A DNA stretch of 22,105 nucleotides, from positions 1 through 22,105 of the forward strand of contig MGQS01000120.1 of assembly GCA_001797905.1 (NCBI GenBank), written 5' to 3'. Below, piece by piece: positions 7,564 to 14,494 of the stretch. Below the pieces are notes generated by a model, which was not told the origin of the DNA, ran no database searches, and worked only from the letters and a program-made list of their open reading frames with translations. This stretch comes from Deltaproteobacteria bacterium RBG_16_54_11 (lineage in GTDB: Bacteria > Desulfobacterota > B13-G15 > RBG-16-54-18). The first letter of the stretch is position 1, and each line of letters begins with the position of its first letter. Position numbers and translations under genes: made by a program.

Positions 7564-7906
7564 GCAATAAACCGCCCGTGAAAATAGCAGACCATATGGT
7601 ACTGGTAAAACCCAGATGTGTCAAAAGATTTTTCACCTCACAAGGAGATGGGTATAGATATAGTTACCGGTGGGTGGGTGACCCAGAGGAGACGAAAAGG
7701 AAGGGTATTGTTACACGGAGACGTTAGTTACATATAAGGAAAGGAGGGTAGCCCTTGCTTTTTGGCGCCGCTTCCGGTAGCTTTATTGTATGCCGAGTCC
7801 ACCGCACTGAAACCGTTCAAGCGCCAGAGGAGCGTGCAAAGATGCCGCTGGGCCTTGCAAATGGTGGAATCTGCCACGCAGGCACGATGGGAAAGGAGAG
7901 AGGGCT
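7564..7906. other. Long intergenic region before the acyl-CoA dehydrogenase
   Basis: This 343-nt gap lies between divergent genes. A promoter-like pair, TTGTTA (7708-7713) and CATATA (7731-7736) with 17-nt spacing, precedes a strong ribosome-binding-site-like AAGGAAAGGAGGG (7738-7747). That site is followed by TTG 7755, not by the annotated ATG 7907, which has its own site (GAAAGGAGAGAGGGCT). A short reading frame in this gap is listed separately. I see no terminator, tRNA or riboswitch. Confidence 0.4.
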
Positions 7907-7925
7907 ATGTACGATTTTATGCTAA
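7755..7925 (+). CDS. Possible 56-residue leader ORF upstream of the acyl-CoA dehydrogenase
   Basis: A TTG codon 7 nt after an excellent Shine-Dalgarno sequence (GGAAAGGAGGG) opens a 56-codon frame ending at TAA 7923-7925. It overlaps the acyl-CoA dehydrogenase start by 19 nt in another frame. The predicted peptide has four cysteines but no family I recognise, no clear membrane helix and no biased composition. The overlap would permit translational coupling. The start context is the main support; it may equally be a chance frame in the mRNA leader. Confidence 0.2.
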   Translation: MLFGAASGSFIVCRVHRTETVQAPEERAKMPLGLANGGICHAGTMGKERGLCTILC

Positions 7926-9178
7926 CCCCGGAAGAACGTAAGCTCAAAGAGGAGGTCCGCCAGTTTGTCCGCGAAGAGATCACGGGTGATTTCCTGCGGA
8001 AAATGGACAAGGATGAGATTCCCTACCCCCGAGAATTTGTAGAGAAGCTTGCCGAGCGGGGGTTGCGCGGCATACGATTTCCCAAAAAATATGGCGGCCG
8101 GGCAATGAGCTGGGTTGCCGATGTTGCGGCAACCGAAGAGATCGGCTGCCTGGGCATGGCCTTAGGCTGCGCCTTTGTCATGCCGTCCATCGTGGGAGAG
8201 GCGCTGAATGTCTTCGGCACGGAGGAGCAAAAGGAAAAATACCTTAAACCCTACATCGAGGGGAAATTAGTGGCTGCCGAGGCCTTGACCGAGCCGCGCG
8301 GCGGCTCCGATTTTTTTGGCGCTATGACCAGGGCCGAGCTGCAGGGGGACCATTTCATACTCAACGGCATGAAACGGTTCGTCGTCGGCGCTGAAGGCGC
8401 GGACTTCTTTCTCGTCTACTGTAAGACCAATTTCGATCCGAACGCACACAAGTATAACCGCCTCAGCCTCCTCATCGTGGACCGAAGTCCCGGCGTAAAA
8501 ACCGAGTACCTTTACGGGCTCATGGGGTGCCGTGGCGGGGGCACCGGGCGGTTGGTCTTTCGAGATGTAAGAGTACCGAAAGAAAATTTGGTAGGCGAGC
8601 TGCACGACGGCGCGGCATGCTTTAACCAGATGATGATCCCGGAGCGCCTCACCTCTGCCGCCGGCTGTCTGGGGGTTTGGGGCGCACTCGATCTGGCGGT
8701 CCGGTACTCCAACAGACGCCGGACATTTGGCAAGGTTATCAGGGAATACCAGGCAGTCGGTTTTAAGGTGGCTGATGCTATAACAAGCCTGGATGCCTCC
8801 CGTGCCCTCACCTACATGGCTGCTCGCGCGGTTGATGAAAACTATCCTCATGTCCGCCGGCTCGTCAGTGAGGCCAAACGATTTACCACGGAGGCCGCGT
8901 GGGATATCGTCAATAAGGCCATGCAGATCATGGGGGGGATCGGCTATACCGACGTGTACCCCATCGAGCGTGCTTTGCGCGACATCCGGCTCGGAATGTT
9001 GTGGACCGGCACCAGTGAGATCATGAACCTCATGATCCAACACGAATATTACAATCAGGTGCTTGATCCATCCTATGATAGCCGGAAGCTGGAAGATGAT
9101 GCCATGCATCCGGATGACAGCGAACGGTGCTATACGGACGACGATATGCTGCGGCTCTTTGGCGATGGCATGGCTTGA
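7907..9178 (+). CDS. Acyl-CoA dehydrogenase (FAD flavoprotein)
   Basis: A 423-residue protein with full acyl-CoA dehydrogenase layout. The N-terminal helical domain starts LTPEERKLKEEVRQF; the middle FAD/substrate region has AEALTEPRGGSD (about 124-135); the C-terminal domain has RRTFGK (271-276) and QIMGGIGY (340-347). These enzymes oxidise acyl-CoA to 2-enoyl-CoA and pass electrons to ETF. At the usual catalytic EGTSE position this protein reads WTGTSE, with T367 replacing the glutamate. E246 in IPERLTSAAG sits where isovaleryl- and long-chain-type enzymes place their base, so catalysis may use that residue (inference). Start ATG 7907 follows GAAAGGAGAGAGGGCT. No ETF, enoyl-CoA hydratase or thiolase gene is adjacent, so the substrate is unknown. 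Confidence 0.92.
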   Translation: MYDFMLTPEERKLKEEVRQFVREEITGDFLRKMDKDEIPYPREFVEKLAERGLRGIRFPKKYGGRAMSWVADVAATEEIGCLGMALGCAFVMPSIVGEALNVFGTEEQKEKYLKPYIEGKLVAAEALTEPRGGSDFFGAMTRAELQGDHFILNGMKRFVVGAEGADFFLVYCKTNFDPNAHKYNRLSLLIVDRSPGVKTEYLYGLMGCRGGGTGRLVFRDVRVPKENLVGELHDGAACFNQMMIPERLTSAAGCLGVWGALDLAVRYSNRRRTFGKVIREYQAVGFKVADAITSLDASRALTYMAARAVDENYPHVRRLVSEAKRFTTEAAWDIVNKAMQIMGGIGYTDVYPIERALRDIRLGMLWTGTSEIMNLMIQHEYYNQVLDPSYDSRKLEDDAMHPDDSERCYTDDDMLRLFGDGMA

Positions 9179-9251
9179 GAAAACAGGTTTTAGGTAAGGA
9201 ACTCAACGAGGGTTGCGTCGTGACACGGGAACGGCGTGTACAGGTAGTGTG

Positions 9252-9270
9252 TTGACGGAGTCCCCGTCAA
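9252..9270 (-). terminator. Small hairpin overlapping the UPF0210 stop codon
   Basis: TTGACGG (9252-9258) and CCGTCAA (9264-9270) form a perfect 7-bp stem with a 5-nt loop, and the stem includes the stop codon of the minus-strand UPF0210 gene. No T-run follows. It might help end transcription between the two convergent genes, but support is weak. Confidence 0.3.
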
Positions 9271-10640
9271 TTCCGGATGCTGGTGATCGGGGCCGGAATC
9301 CTCCCGCCGAAACCCATAAAGGCGGATGAGCACGCGATATTCCTCACCTCCACGATATGGGCCTCGCCGAAAAGGCCGCCGAAGACTGCCTTGTCTCCCA
9401 CGTCCTTGCCCGGAACCGGGATCAGGCGCACGGCCGTGGTCTTATGGTTAAAGACGCCGATCGCCATCTCATCGGCGATAATGGCGGCAATGGTGCTGGC
9501 GTCCACCTTTCCGGGTATGGCGATCATGTCGAGCCCCACGGAGCAGACAGCGGTCATCGCCTCCAGCTTTTCCAGAGAAAGATGGCCGCTTCCGACTGCC
9601 TCGGAAAGGTTTAAATCCTCGCTCACCGGGATAAAGGCGCCGGAGAGCCCGCCCACGGAAGAAGAGGCAAAGGCCCCACCCTTCTTGACGGCGTCATTGA
9701 GCAGGGCGAGCGCGGCAGTCGAGCCTGGCACGCCGATCGATGTGAGCCCCAGGCACTGGAGGATCTCCCCGACACTGTCCCCCACCGTCGGGGTGGGCGC
9801 AAGAGAGAGATCGACGATGCCGAAGCTCACCCCGAGCCGCTCGGCAACCTCTCTCGCAATGAGCTCCCCCACGCGGGTCACGCGGAAGCTCGTCTTCTTG
9901 ATGATCTCCGAGAGATCGCCTAGGGTCAGCCTCTTTCCGGATTGGAGCGCCCGTTCCAGCTCCTTCTTGACCACCCCGGGTCCGCTTACCCCGACATTGA
10001 TGACGGACTCCGGCTCCCCGTACCCCAGATAGGCCCCGGCCATAAAAGGATTATCTTCCGGCATATTTGCAAAGACGCAAAGCTTGGCGCAGCCGAACCC
10101 GTCCTCACGGGCCGTAGCAAGGGAGATCTCCTTGACCGCTTGCCCCATGAGCAGCACCGCATCCATATTGATCCCTGCCTTGGTGGAGGCCACGTTGATC
10201 GAGGCGCAGATATGGCGGGTGGCTGAGAGGACTTCAGGAAGGGTGGCAATCAGATGCCGGTCGCCCCGGGTAAACCCCTTTTGCACCAGGGCCGAATATC
10301 CTCCGATGAAATTGACCCCGACCTCTTGAGCCGCCTCATCGAGCGTCCTGGCAACAACCACGTACTCCTCCCGTTGCAGTGCCTCCGCAACTGCGGCGAT
10401 GGGGGTCACGGCAAGACGCTTATTGACGATAGGGATCCCGTATTTGTTCGAGATGGTATCGCAGACGGCAACCATCCCTCCGGCAATCCGTTTGATCTTG
10501 GAGCGAATCCGTGTGCACAGCTCCGTGGCTGAGGAGCTGACGCAATCCCTCAGGCTAATGCCGAGGGTGACGGTGCGGACGTCGAGATTCTCATTCTTGA
10601 GCATCTCGATCGTGCGGATAATCTCTTCTGAACTGAGCAT
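9267..10640 (-). CDS. UPF0210 / DUF711 (PFL-like) protein
   Basis: A 457-residue protein matching the UPF0210 (PFL family, DUF711) group in length and motifs: LDVRTVTLGISLRDC near the start, then NKRLAVTPIAAV, GGYSALVQKGFTRGD, FGCAKLCVFANMPEDNPFMAG and LSLAPTPTVGDSVGEI. The family is structurally related to glycyl-radical enzymes but has no agreed activity, and I see no convincing glycyl-radical RVxGY motif here. It starts 6 nt after the stop of the ACT-domain gene, without a strong ribosome-binding site of its own, which suggests translational coupling. Pairing of UPF0210 with an ACT-domain protein recurs in many bacteria, pointing to joint function in amino-acid-responsive metabolism (inference). 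Confidence 0.9.
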   Translation of the reverse strand: MLSSEEIIRTIEMLKNENLDVRTVTLGISLRDCVSSSATELCTRIRSKIKRIAGGMVAVCDTISNKYGIPIVNKRLAVTPIAAVAEALQREEYVVVARTLDEAAQEVGVNFIGGYSALVQKGFTRGDRHLIATLPEVLSATRHICASINVASTKAGINMDAVLLMGQAVKEISLATAREDGFGCAKLCVFANMPEDNPFMAGAYLGYGEPESVINVGVSGPGVVKKELERALQSGKRLTLGDLSEIIKKTSFRVTRVGELIAREVAERLGVSFGIVDLSLAPTPTVGDSVGEILQCLGLTSIGVPGSTAALALLNDAVKKGGAFASSSVGGLSGAFIPVSEDLNLSEAVGSGHLSLEKLEAMTAVCSVGLDMIAIPGKVDASTIAAIIADEMAIGVFNHKTTAVRLIPVPGKDVGDKAVFGGLFGEAHIVEVRNIACSSAFMGFGGRIPAPITSIRN

Positions 10641-10646
10641 AAGAAT

Positions 10647-11225
10647 CTATATCTGGTTGATGGCGCGGAAGATGTCCCGGTGCTGCATATCGACCGTCAC
10701 GCCTATTTCCTCCCCCCGGTCGCGCAGGGCCCTCTGGATGAGGGCGCAATCCAGATGGCGCGGGATATCCACCTCATAGATCTGGATGTACTCCAGTTGC
10801 CGATCCACAGGGACCACCTCCGCCCCCAACCGGGTAATATTGATCCCCTGCTCGGCCAGGATCGCCGTGATGGCATAGACGAGCCCGGGACGGTCTTGAC
10901 CGCGAACCGTGATCACGAAGGGTTCTGCCTCCCCCGGATCAAATCCAAGCCGTTCTTCCGGGTTGAGCAAACGCACCTGGATCTCCAGGCTCACCTCTCG
11001 CCCCAGTTCGTCGAGGGCTTTTTTCAGCGCCTCGGCCTTTGATCCCTTCAAAGGAGCGACAACCACGATCATGGCAAACTGCCCCATGATCACGGTCTGT
11101 GATAATGCCTCGATGTTGCAGGCGTTCTCGTAGAGGACCTTGGAAACGCCGGCGACGATGCCGGGCCGGTCATCCCCCATGACGGAAACCGAGACCAATG
11201 TGCCCTTCGCTTGCTTCTTTGCCAC
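10647..11225 (-). CDS. Double ACT-domain (GcvR-like) regulatory protein
   Basis: A 192-residue protein made of two ACT domains. The first begins VSVSVMGDDRPGIVAG (GDDRPG 17-22) and the second ITVRGQDRPGLVYAI (GQDRPG 109-114). The G-x-D-R-P-G turn is the usual amino-acid-binding loop, and a two-ACT arrangement resembles GcvR. The common partner of UPF0210 genes is a single-ACT protein of about 90 residues, so this double version is somewhat unusual. I chose GTG 11225 because AGAAGGA lies 5 nt before it; an in-frame ATG at 11300 would add 25 residues that do not resemble an ACT domain. Probably one transcript with the UPF0210 gene. The ligand is unknown. Confidence 0.85.
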   Translation of the reverse strand: MAKKQAKGTLVSVSVMGDDRPGIVAGVSKVLYENACNIEALSQTVIMGQFAMIVVVAPLKGSKAEALKKALDELGREVSLEIQVRLLNPEERLGFDPGEAEPFVITVRGQDRPGLVYAITAILAEQGINITRLGAEVVPVDRQLEYIQIYEVDIPRHLDCALIQRALRDRGEEIGVTVDMQHRDIFRAINQI

Positions 11226-11270
11226 CGTGTTCCTTCTGCCCGCCTCATCGACAGGTAAATAGCTTTTTAT

Positions 11271-11300
11271 TATGTATCCCGCAAACCCCTGGAAAGTCAA
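11271..11300 (-). promoter_or_regulatory. Candidate promoter of the ACT-UPF0210 operon
   Basis: On the minus strand TTGACT (11295-11300) is followed after 18 nt by TACATA (11271-11276). The -35 box is strong and the -10 weak. Use of this promoter would exclude the longer ATG start at 11300, supporting GTG 11225. Confidence 0.35.
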
Positions 11301-11358
11301 TCAAATAAGGAGCAAAAAAGAGGATACTATTTTTTAAAGGTACAAAAGTATAGAGAAT

Positions 11359-11392
11359 GTCAAAAAAAGTCTGTCCCCTTTTTTTCTCTCCA
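11359..11392. repeat. A-tract / GTCTGTCCCC / T-tract element downstream of vapC
   Basis: Seven A's, then GTCTGTCCCC, then a T-tract form a partly symmetrical element just beyond the VapC stop. I recall similar GGGGACAGAC-with-homopolymer motifs recurring in environmental bacterial genomes near REP-associated transposases, but that is memory, not a search. On the minus strand (AAAAAAAGGGGACAGACTTTTTTT) it could also act as a weak terminator, because the T-tract follows the G-rich part. Confidence 0.35.
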
Positions 11393-11393
11393 G

Positions 11394-11789
11394 CTACATC
11401 CAATCGATTGCAACGATTTTCCGTATTTTTTTAAACTCAGGATCTCCTGTTACCAGAGAGGCTCCTTCCTTTTTGGCAGTTGAAACTGCAAAACAATCAG
11501 CATAAGCGATGGAATAGTCGGCTTTGATTCGTGCTGCTGCAAGTGCATCCTGAAAATCATTACTCACACCTTGAATAGAAAGACTAGGAAGTATTGTAGT
11601 GATAAAATATTCTGCTTTTTCCACCCCCCGCTCTCTGGCAAGGATATAGTAGGTTTCACCAAGATTTATTTCATTCATCAGAAGAAGGGTATCTTCAGAG
11701 GAAAGAAGGCCTTTTACTTTTTCAAATTTGCCTTCCATCTTTAAATATGCCAGAAGGGCAAAGGAATCAAGAACCTTTTTCTTTTTCAC
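11394..11789 (-). CDS. vapC: PIN-domain toxin (VapC-like ribonuclease)
   Basis: A 131-residue PIN-domain protein. Acidic residues sit at the expected places for a Mg2+-dependent ribonuclease: D8 in KVLDSFALLAYL, E45 in NEINLGETYY, D98 in AYADCFAV and D116 in LVTGDPEF. VapC toxins typically cut tRNA or rRNA and are held inactive by their antitoxin. Its start overlaps the 3' end of the AbrB-type antitoxin by 23 nt, the classic coupled layout. The gene is more AT-rich than its neighbours, which suits horizontal acquisition. All four acidic residues are present and there is no frameshift, so it is probably functional. The RNA target cannot be read. Confidence 0.88.
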   Translation of the reverse strand: MKKKKVLDSFALLAYLKMEGKFEKVKGLLSSEDTLLLMNEINLGETYYILARERGVEKAEYFITTILPSLSIQGVSNDFQDALAAARIKADYSIAYADCFAVSTAKKEGASLVTGDPEFKKIRKIVAIDWM

Positions 11790-12015
11790 GTCTGAGGTCC
11801 TCCTTCCGCCCTCTTAACAGCGCCCGGGTCAGGGAAGCGCCCTCTTTAAAGATACCGCAAAAGTATTCTACAGGGTCTTCCGGTAAAGGACGGATCTCGA
11901 TGTGGTCATTGATGGCTTCAACGATTACGTTTGAACCCGGCTTTATGCCGATCTGCTCCCTTTCCTTCTTGGGAATGACGACCTGCCCCTTTGCCGATGT
12001 CCTCGCAGTTGCCAT
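11767..12015 (-). CDS. vapB: AbrB/MazE-fold antitoxin (VapB-like)
   Basis: An 82-residue protein. Residues 1-47 form a swapped-hairpin AbrB DNA-binding domain (TSAKGQVVIPKKEREQIGI, then KPGSNVIVEAINDHIEIRPL). The charged C-terminal part (about 48-82) would wrap around the PIN toxin and block it. ATG 12015 follows ATCGGAGGTTTTACA. It is the first gene of the pair. The upstream inverted repeat overlapping the promoter is the expected binding site for VapB or the VapBC complex, giving conditional autorepression (inference from family behaviour). Confidence 0.88.
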   Translation of the reverse strand: MATARTSAKGQVVIPKKEREQIGIKPGSNVIVEAINDHIEIRPLPEDPVEYFCGIFKEGASLTRALLRGRKEDLRREKEKGS

Positions 12016-12029
12016 TGTAAAACCTCCGA

Positions 12030-12068
12030 TAAATAGTTGAACTAATCGGCATTTAGTATAACTATTTA
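12030..12068 (-). promoter_or_regulatory. Probable VapB operator (imperfect 16-bp inverted repeat)
   Basis: Arms TAAATAGTTGAACTAA (12030-12045) and TTAGTATAACTATTTA (12053-12068) are complementary at 14 of 16 positions, with a 7-nt spacer. The repeat covers the -10 box of the vapBC promoter and ends 15 nt before the vapB start codon, where a bound AbrB-type dimer would block RNA polymerase. Confidence 0.7.
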
Positions 12069-12083
12069 TTGTCCGTTAGTCAA
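12055..12083 (-). promoter_or_regulatory. vapBC promoter (sigma70-type)
   Basis: On the minus strand TTGACT (12078-12083) and TATACT (12055-12060) are separated by exactly 17 nt, near-consensus for sigma70. Transcription would begin near 12048 and leave a leader of about 33 nt carrying the GGAGG site. Confidence 0.75.
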
Positions 12084-12333
12084 TATTATTTCCTCGTGCC
12101 CATCCCGCTCCCCAGCACGGGGAAGGTTTGATCGTAATCACTCGTCAGACGAAGCGTTTATTCGCCAATAATTATCACTGTGGTTGACAAGTCGGACCAA
12201 AGTAACCGTAAGAGGTTGTTTGGAGACCAACGCTTCTCTGTAAAATTTTTATTGTGTTCTAGGTGGAAGATCTCGAATGGCGTCTTGACGGGCTGTTGCT
12301 CAGATCAGAAAGTGACCACACGATAAATAAGGG
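12084..12333. other. Gene-poor gap upstream of vapBC
   Basis: No firm gene is visible. On the minus strand a short open stretch ending at TGA 12138-12140 reads as plausible protein (end NHSDNYWRINASSDE) but has no ribosome-binding site or full-length frame, so it may be the tail of a decayed gene. Base composition is mixed, consistent with an insertion junction next to the toxin-antitoxin pair. Confidence 0.3.
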
Positions 12334-12591
12334 TCAGGCCGTGCTTGTTTTTTCCGACTTCTTATCCGCTTTTTCCTCCCCCTTTTCCGCTTTCGTCTTC
12401 TTTTTCTCTTTCTTATCCTTGTAATCGGTGGCGTACCAGCCGGTCCCCTTCAATTGAAAAGAGGTGAGGGACATAAGTCGCCTCAGCTGCCCCTTACAGG
12501 AGGGACACGTTTGCAGGGATTCATCGGTAATCTTCTGCATCATCTCTACTCTGCAACCACACTTGGTACACTGATACTCGTAGATGGGCAA
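12334..12591 (-). CDS. FmdB-family zinc-ribbon protein
   Basis: An 85-residue protein opening MPIYEYQCTKCG, the signature of the FmdB/CxxC_CxxC_SSSS family. C8/C11 and C29/C32 form a zinc ribbon. The central LTSFQLKGTGWYATDY is also typical of the family. The tail from about residue 58 is a run of Lys and Glu, as in many homologues. FmdB was named as a putative regulator of formamidase genes, but most relatives have no tested role. The start is TTG 12591, behind GGGAGGGAAGGAA, fixed by the conserved N-terminus. It has its own strong promoter. Confidence 0.9.
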   Translation of the reverse strand: MPIYEYQCTKCGCRVEMMQKITDESLQTCPSCKGQLRRLMSLTSFQLKGTGWYATDYKDKKEKKKTKAEKGEEKADKKSEKTSTA

Positions 12592-12618
12592 TTCCTTCCC
12601 TCCCTGTTGGTTTTTGAA

Positions 12619-12647
12619 AATATAATGTCCTTTCTCCGCCTTGTCAA
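12619..12647 (-). promoter_or_regulatory. Strong promoter of the FmdB-family gene
   Basis: On the minus strand TTGACA (12642-12647), a 17-nt spacer and TATATT (12619-12624) nearly match the sigma70 consensus. The predicted start near 12612 gives a leader of about 20 nt containing the ribosome-binding site. Confidence 0.75.
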
Positions 12648-12776
12648 GGATTCATCGCTGTGCCCTATCCTGTTGACACGATGATCTCTGATGCAGCTGT
12701 GTGAAAACATATACCGTGGGGAAAGACAGACGCCTTCTCATAACGACTCAATGCTGAAACTTCTGGGACGATCCTA

Positions 12777-13739
12777 TCACCCCTTGTCCAGAAACCAGCG
12801 CACAAACCGTTGAACCCCCTCCTCGATACCCACGTGGGGGGCATAACCGATGAGGCGGCGGGCCTTGGATATTTCTGCATAGGTGATGGGGACATCACCG
12901 GGCTGCTCGGGCATCGCCTCAACCTCGGCCTTCTTCCCGAGGGCCTGTTCCAGAAGGGAGATGAGTTCGCGCAAGGGGACGGTTTGCGACTCCCCCAAGT
13001 TAAATATGTCATAACCTTGGAGGTTCCGCATGGCTCCGATGATCCCCTCAATGATGTCATCGATGTAAGTATAATCCCGGCGCGACGTGCCGTCACCGTA
13101 CAGAGGTACTCTTTCGCCTCCGTGGATGAGTCTGGCGAACTTATGGATGGCCATCTCAGGGCGCTGGCGGGGCCCATAGACGGTGAAAAACCTCAGGCAG
13201 GAGATGTTCAGGCCGTAGAGGTGATGGTAGGCATAGCAGAAAAGCTCTCCCGCCCTCTTGGTCACGGCATAGGGGGAGATCATCGCCTCCAGCCTGTCCT
13301 CTTCGGCAAAAGGGACCTTGCGGTTTTTGCCATAGACGGATGAGGAGGAGCCGAAGATAAGGTCCCTGACGCCGAACTCCCGGCAGGCCTCCAGGAGGTT
13401 CAGCGTTCCCGCGACATTCACCTCCTCATAGAGCAGAGGCTGCTCGATAGAAGGCCGCACCCCGGCCCTGGCCGCCAGGTGGATTACCAGATCAAAAGAT
13501 GACCTCCTGAACAAATCATCCAGAAGCCCCTTGTCCCTGATATCACCCTCCACCAGCTGAAATCCCTTGCCCCCACGGGATGCCCTGATCTCCTCGAGGT
13601 TCCTCCGCTTGATCGCCGGGTCATAGTACGCATCGAGGTTGTCCAGACATAAAATCTCATCTCCCTCCTGCAGGAGGCGCTGACAGAGGTGCGAGCCGAT
13701 GAAACCAGCCCCGCCCGTAACCAAGACTCGCTTCATCAT
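12777..13739 (-). CDS. NAD-dependent nucleotide-sugar epimerase (UDP-glucuronate 4-epimerase-like)
   Basis: A 320-residue extended short-chain dehydrogenase. The Rossmann NAD motif GGAGFIG is at 9-15; the active site comprises SSSSVYG (131-137) and YAVTK (Y157, K161). FTVYGPRQRPEMAIHKF is characteristic of the UDP-glucuronate 4-epimerase branch, and GDGTSRRDYTYIDD is common to nucleotide-sugar epimerases. The likely reaction is C4 epimerisation of a UDP-sugar for capsule, LPS or exopolysaccharide synthesis; substrate choice between uronate and neutral sugar is not proven. No glycosyltransferase cluster lies beside it. Two consecutive ATGs (13739, 13736) are possible starts, neither with a clear ribosome-binding site. 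It begins 35 nt after the secreted-protein gene on the same strand, so it may share that transcript. Confidence 0.87.
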   Translation of the reverse strand: MMKRVLVTGGAGFIGSHLCQRLLQEGDEILCLDNLDAYYDPAIKRRNLEEIRASRGGKGFQLVEGDIRDKGLLDDLFRRSSFDLVIHLAARAGVRPSIEQPLLYEEVNVAGTLNLLEACREFGVRDLIFGSSSSVYGKNRKVPFAEEDRLEAMISPYAVTKRAGELFCYAYHHLYGLNISCLRFFTVYGPRQRPEMAIHKFARLIHGGERVPLYGDGTSRRDYTYIDDIIEGIIGAMRNLQGYDIFNLGESQTVPLRELISLLEQALGKKAEVEAMPEQPGDVPITYAEISKARRLIGYAPHVGIEEGVQRFVRWFLDKG

Positions 13740-13774
13740 AGTACCGAGAATCTAGTAACCATCAGGAAATTCCC

Positions 13775-14254
13775 TCATCGACCTCTTGCCGGTATGCGTG
13801 GTAGGGGATCGGGAGGAAACACGGTTACGCTGCCATCCTTCTTGCGATCCATGAGCACGGAGTTAATGCCCGTATAGACATACCCCAAGACCGCACCCTT
13901 TAAGTTGACGACGTTGAGGGCCCGAGGCTGGAAAGGGATATTCTTATTGTCGTTGTATTGATCATCGAGGCGATAAATAGCATAGACGATCTGCTCTTCA
14001 CTCAGGGGTGCTCCCCAGTACCGGCTTGTGATTGGGTAATCATCTTTCTTATCGAAGAGCAACGCCGTAGGCGCCTCCTTCACCCCTGCCGTGTAAACGT
14101 CGAAACGCTTGAAGAACGTCTTATCAAAGGCCCTGATCTTGGCCGTCACCGCCTTATTTACATCGAGGTTTTTTTCTCCGCCCCACGCAGGCAGCGAGGC
14201 CAGAACAACACCAACCATCAACAGGACAGAAAAAGCTCTCATTAAATTTCTCAT
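13775..14254 (-). CDS. Secreted protein of unrecognised family (paralogue A)
   Basis: A 159-residue protein with a signal peptide (residues 1-25, hydrophobic core FSVLLMVGVVLASL, likely cleavage after AWG). I do not recognise the mature part. It shares dense blocks with the neighbour at 14495-15007: GEKNLDVNKAVTAKIRAFDK, FDVYTAGVKEAPTALLFD, EEQIVYAI, and the strongest, PRALNVVNLKGAVLGYVYTG. There are no cysteines in the mature protein and no membrane helix, so a soluble periplasmic role is likely. ATG 14254 follows AAGGAGGGAGGGAGCGCA. It probably arose by tandem duplication. Nothing in the motifs indicates an enzyme. Confidence 0.8.
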   Translation of the reverse strand: MRNLMRAFSVLLMVGVVLASLPAWGGEKNLDVNKAVTAKIRAFDKTFFKRFDVYTAGVKEAPTALLFDKKDDYPITSRYWGAPLSEEQIVYAIYRLDDQYNDNKNIPFQPRALNVVNLKGAVLGYVYTGINSVLMDRKKDGSVTVFPPDPLPRIPARGR

Positions 14255-14285
14255 TGCGCTCCCTCCCTCCTTATTGGTTAATCAT

Positions 14286-14315
14286 ACAATACTAGATATA
14301 ACGTTGATTTATCAA
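14286..14315 (-). promoter_or_regulatory. Candidate promoter of secreted paralogue A
   Basis: On the minus strand TTGATA (14310-14315), an 18-nt spacer and TATTGT (14286-14291) precede the gene. The -35 overlaps a small perfect palindrome, GTTGATTTATCAAC (14303-14316). Assigned by eye. Confidence 0.4.
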
Positions 14316-14424
14316 CTCTGTTTTTTTATAACGGATCATTTCCCCTCTTGCCGCCCCTCTCGGCAAAAGCGTGAGACAGAGCACTGCAATGCCGGGGCTA
14401 CAGCCTCTGGTCAACTAAATATCA

Positions 14425-14455
14425 CCCCCCTCCCCTTTTTATCTGGGGAGGGGGG
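14425..14455 (-). terminator. GC-rich hairpin after secreted paralogue B
   Basis: CCCCCCTCCCC (14425-14435) and GGGGAGGGGGG (14445-14455) form a perfect 11-bp stem with a 9-nt loop, 39 nt beyond the stop of the minus-strand paralogue B. The trailing sequence on that strand (TGATATTTAG) is only mildly T-rich. It suggests paralogues A and B are separately transcribed. Confidence 0.6.
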
Positions 14456-14494
14456 AATGCTCGCGATTCGCGATTAACAAAGGACCGTGGAAAA

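Noticed and set aside
8267..9109. 280-codon open frame antisense to the acyl-CoA dehydrogenase
   Set aside because: It mirrors a well-conserved gene, has no ribosome-binding site or domain, and fits the codon bias of the real strand.
9277..10032. 251-codon plus-strand frame inside the UPF0210 gene
   Set aside because: Antisense to a conserved gene, rich in Ser/Pro/Thr, no recognisable motif.
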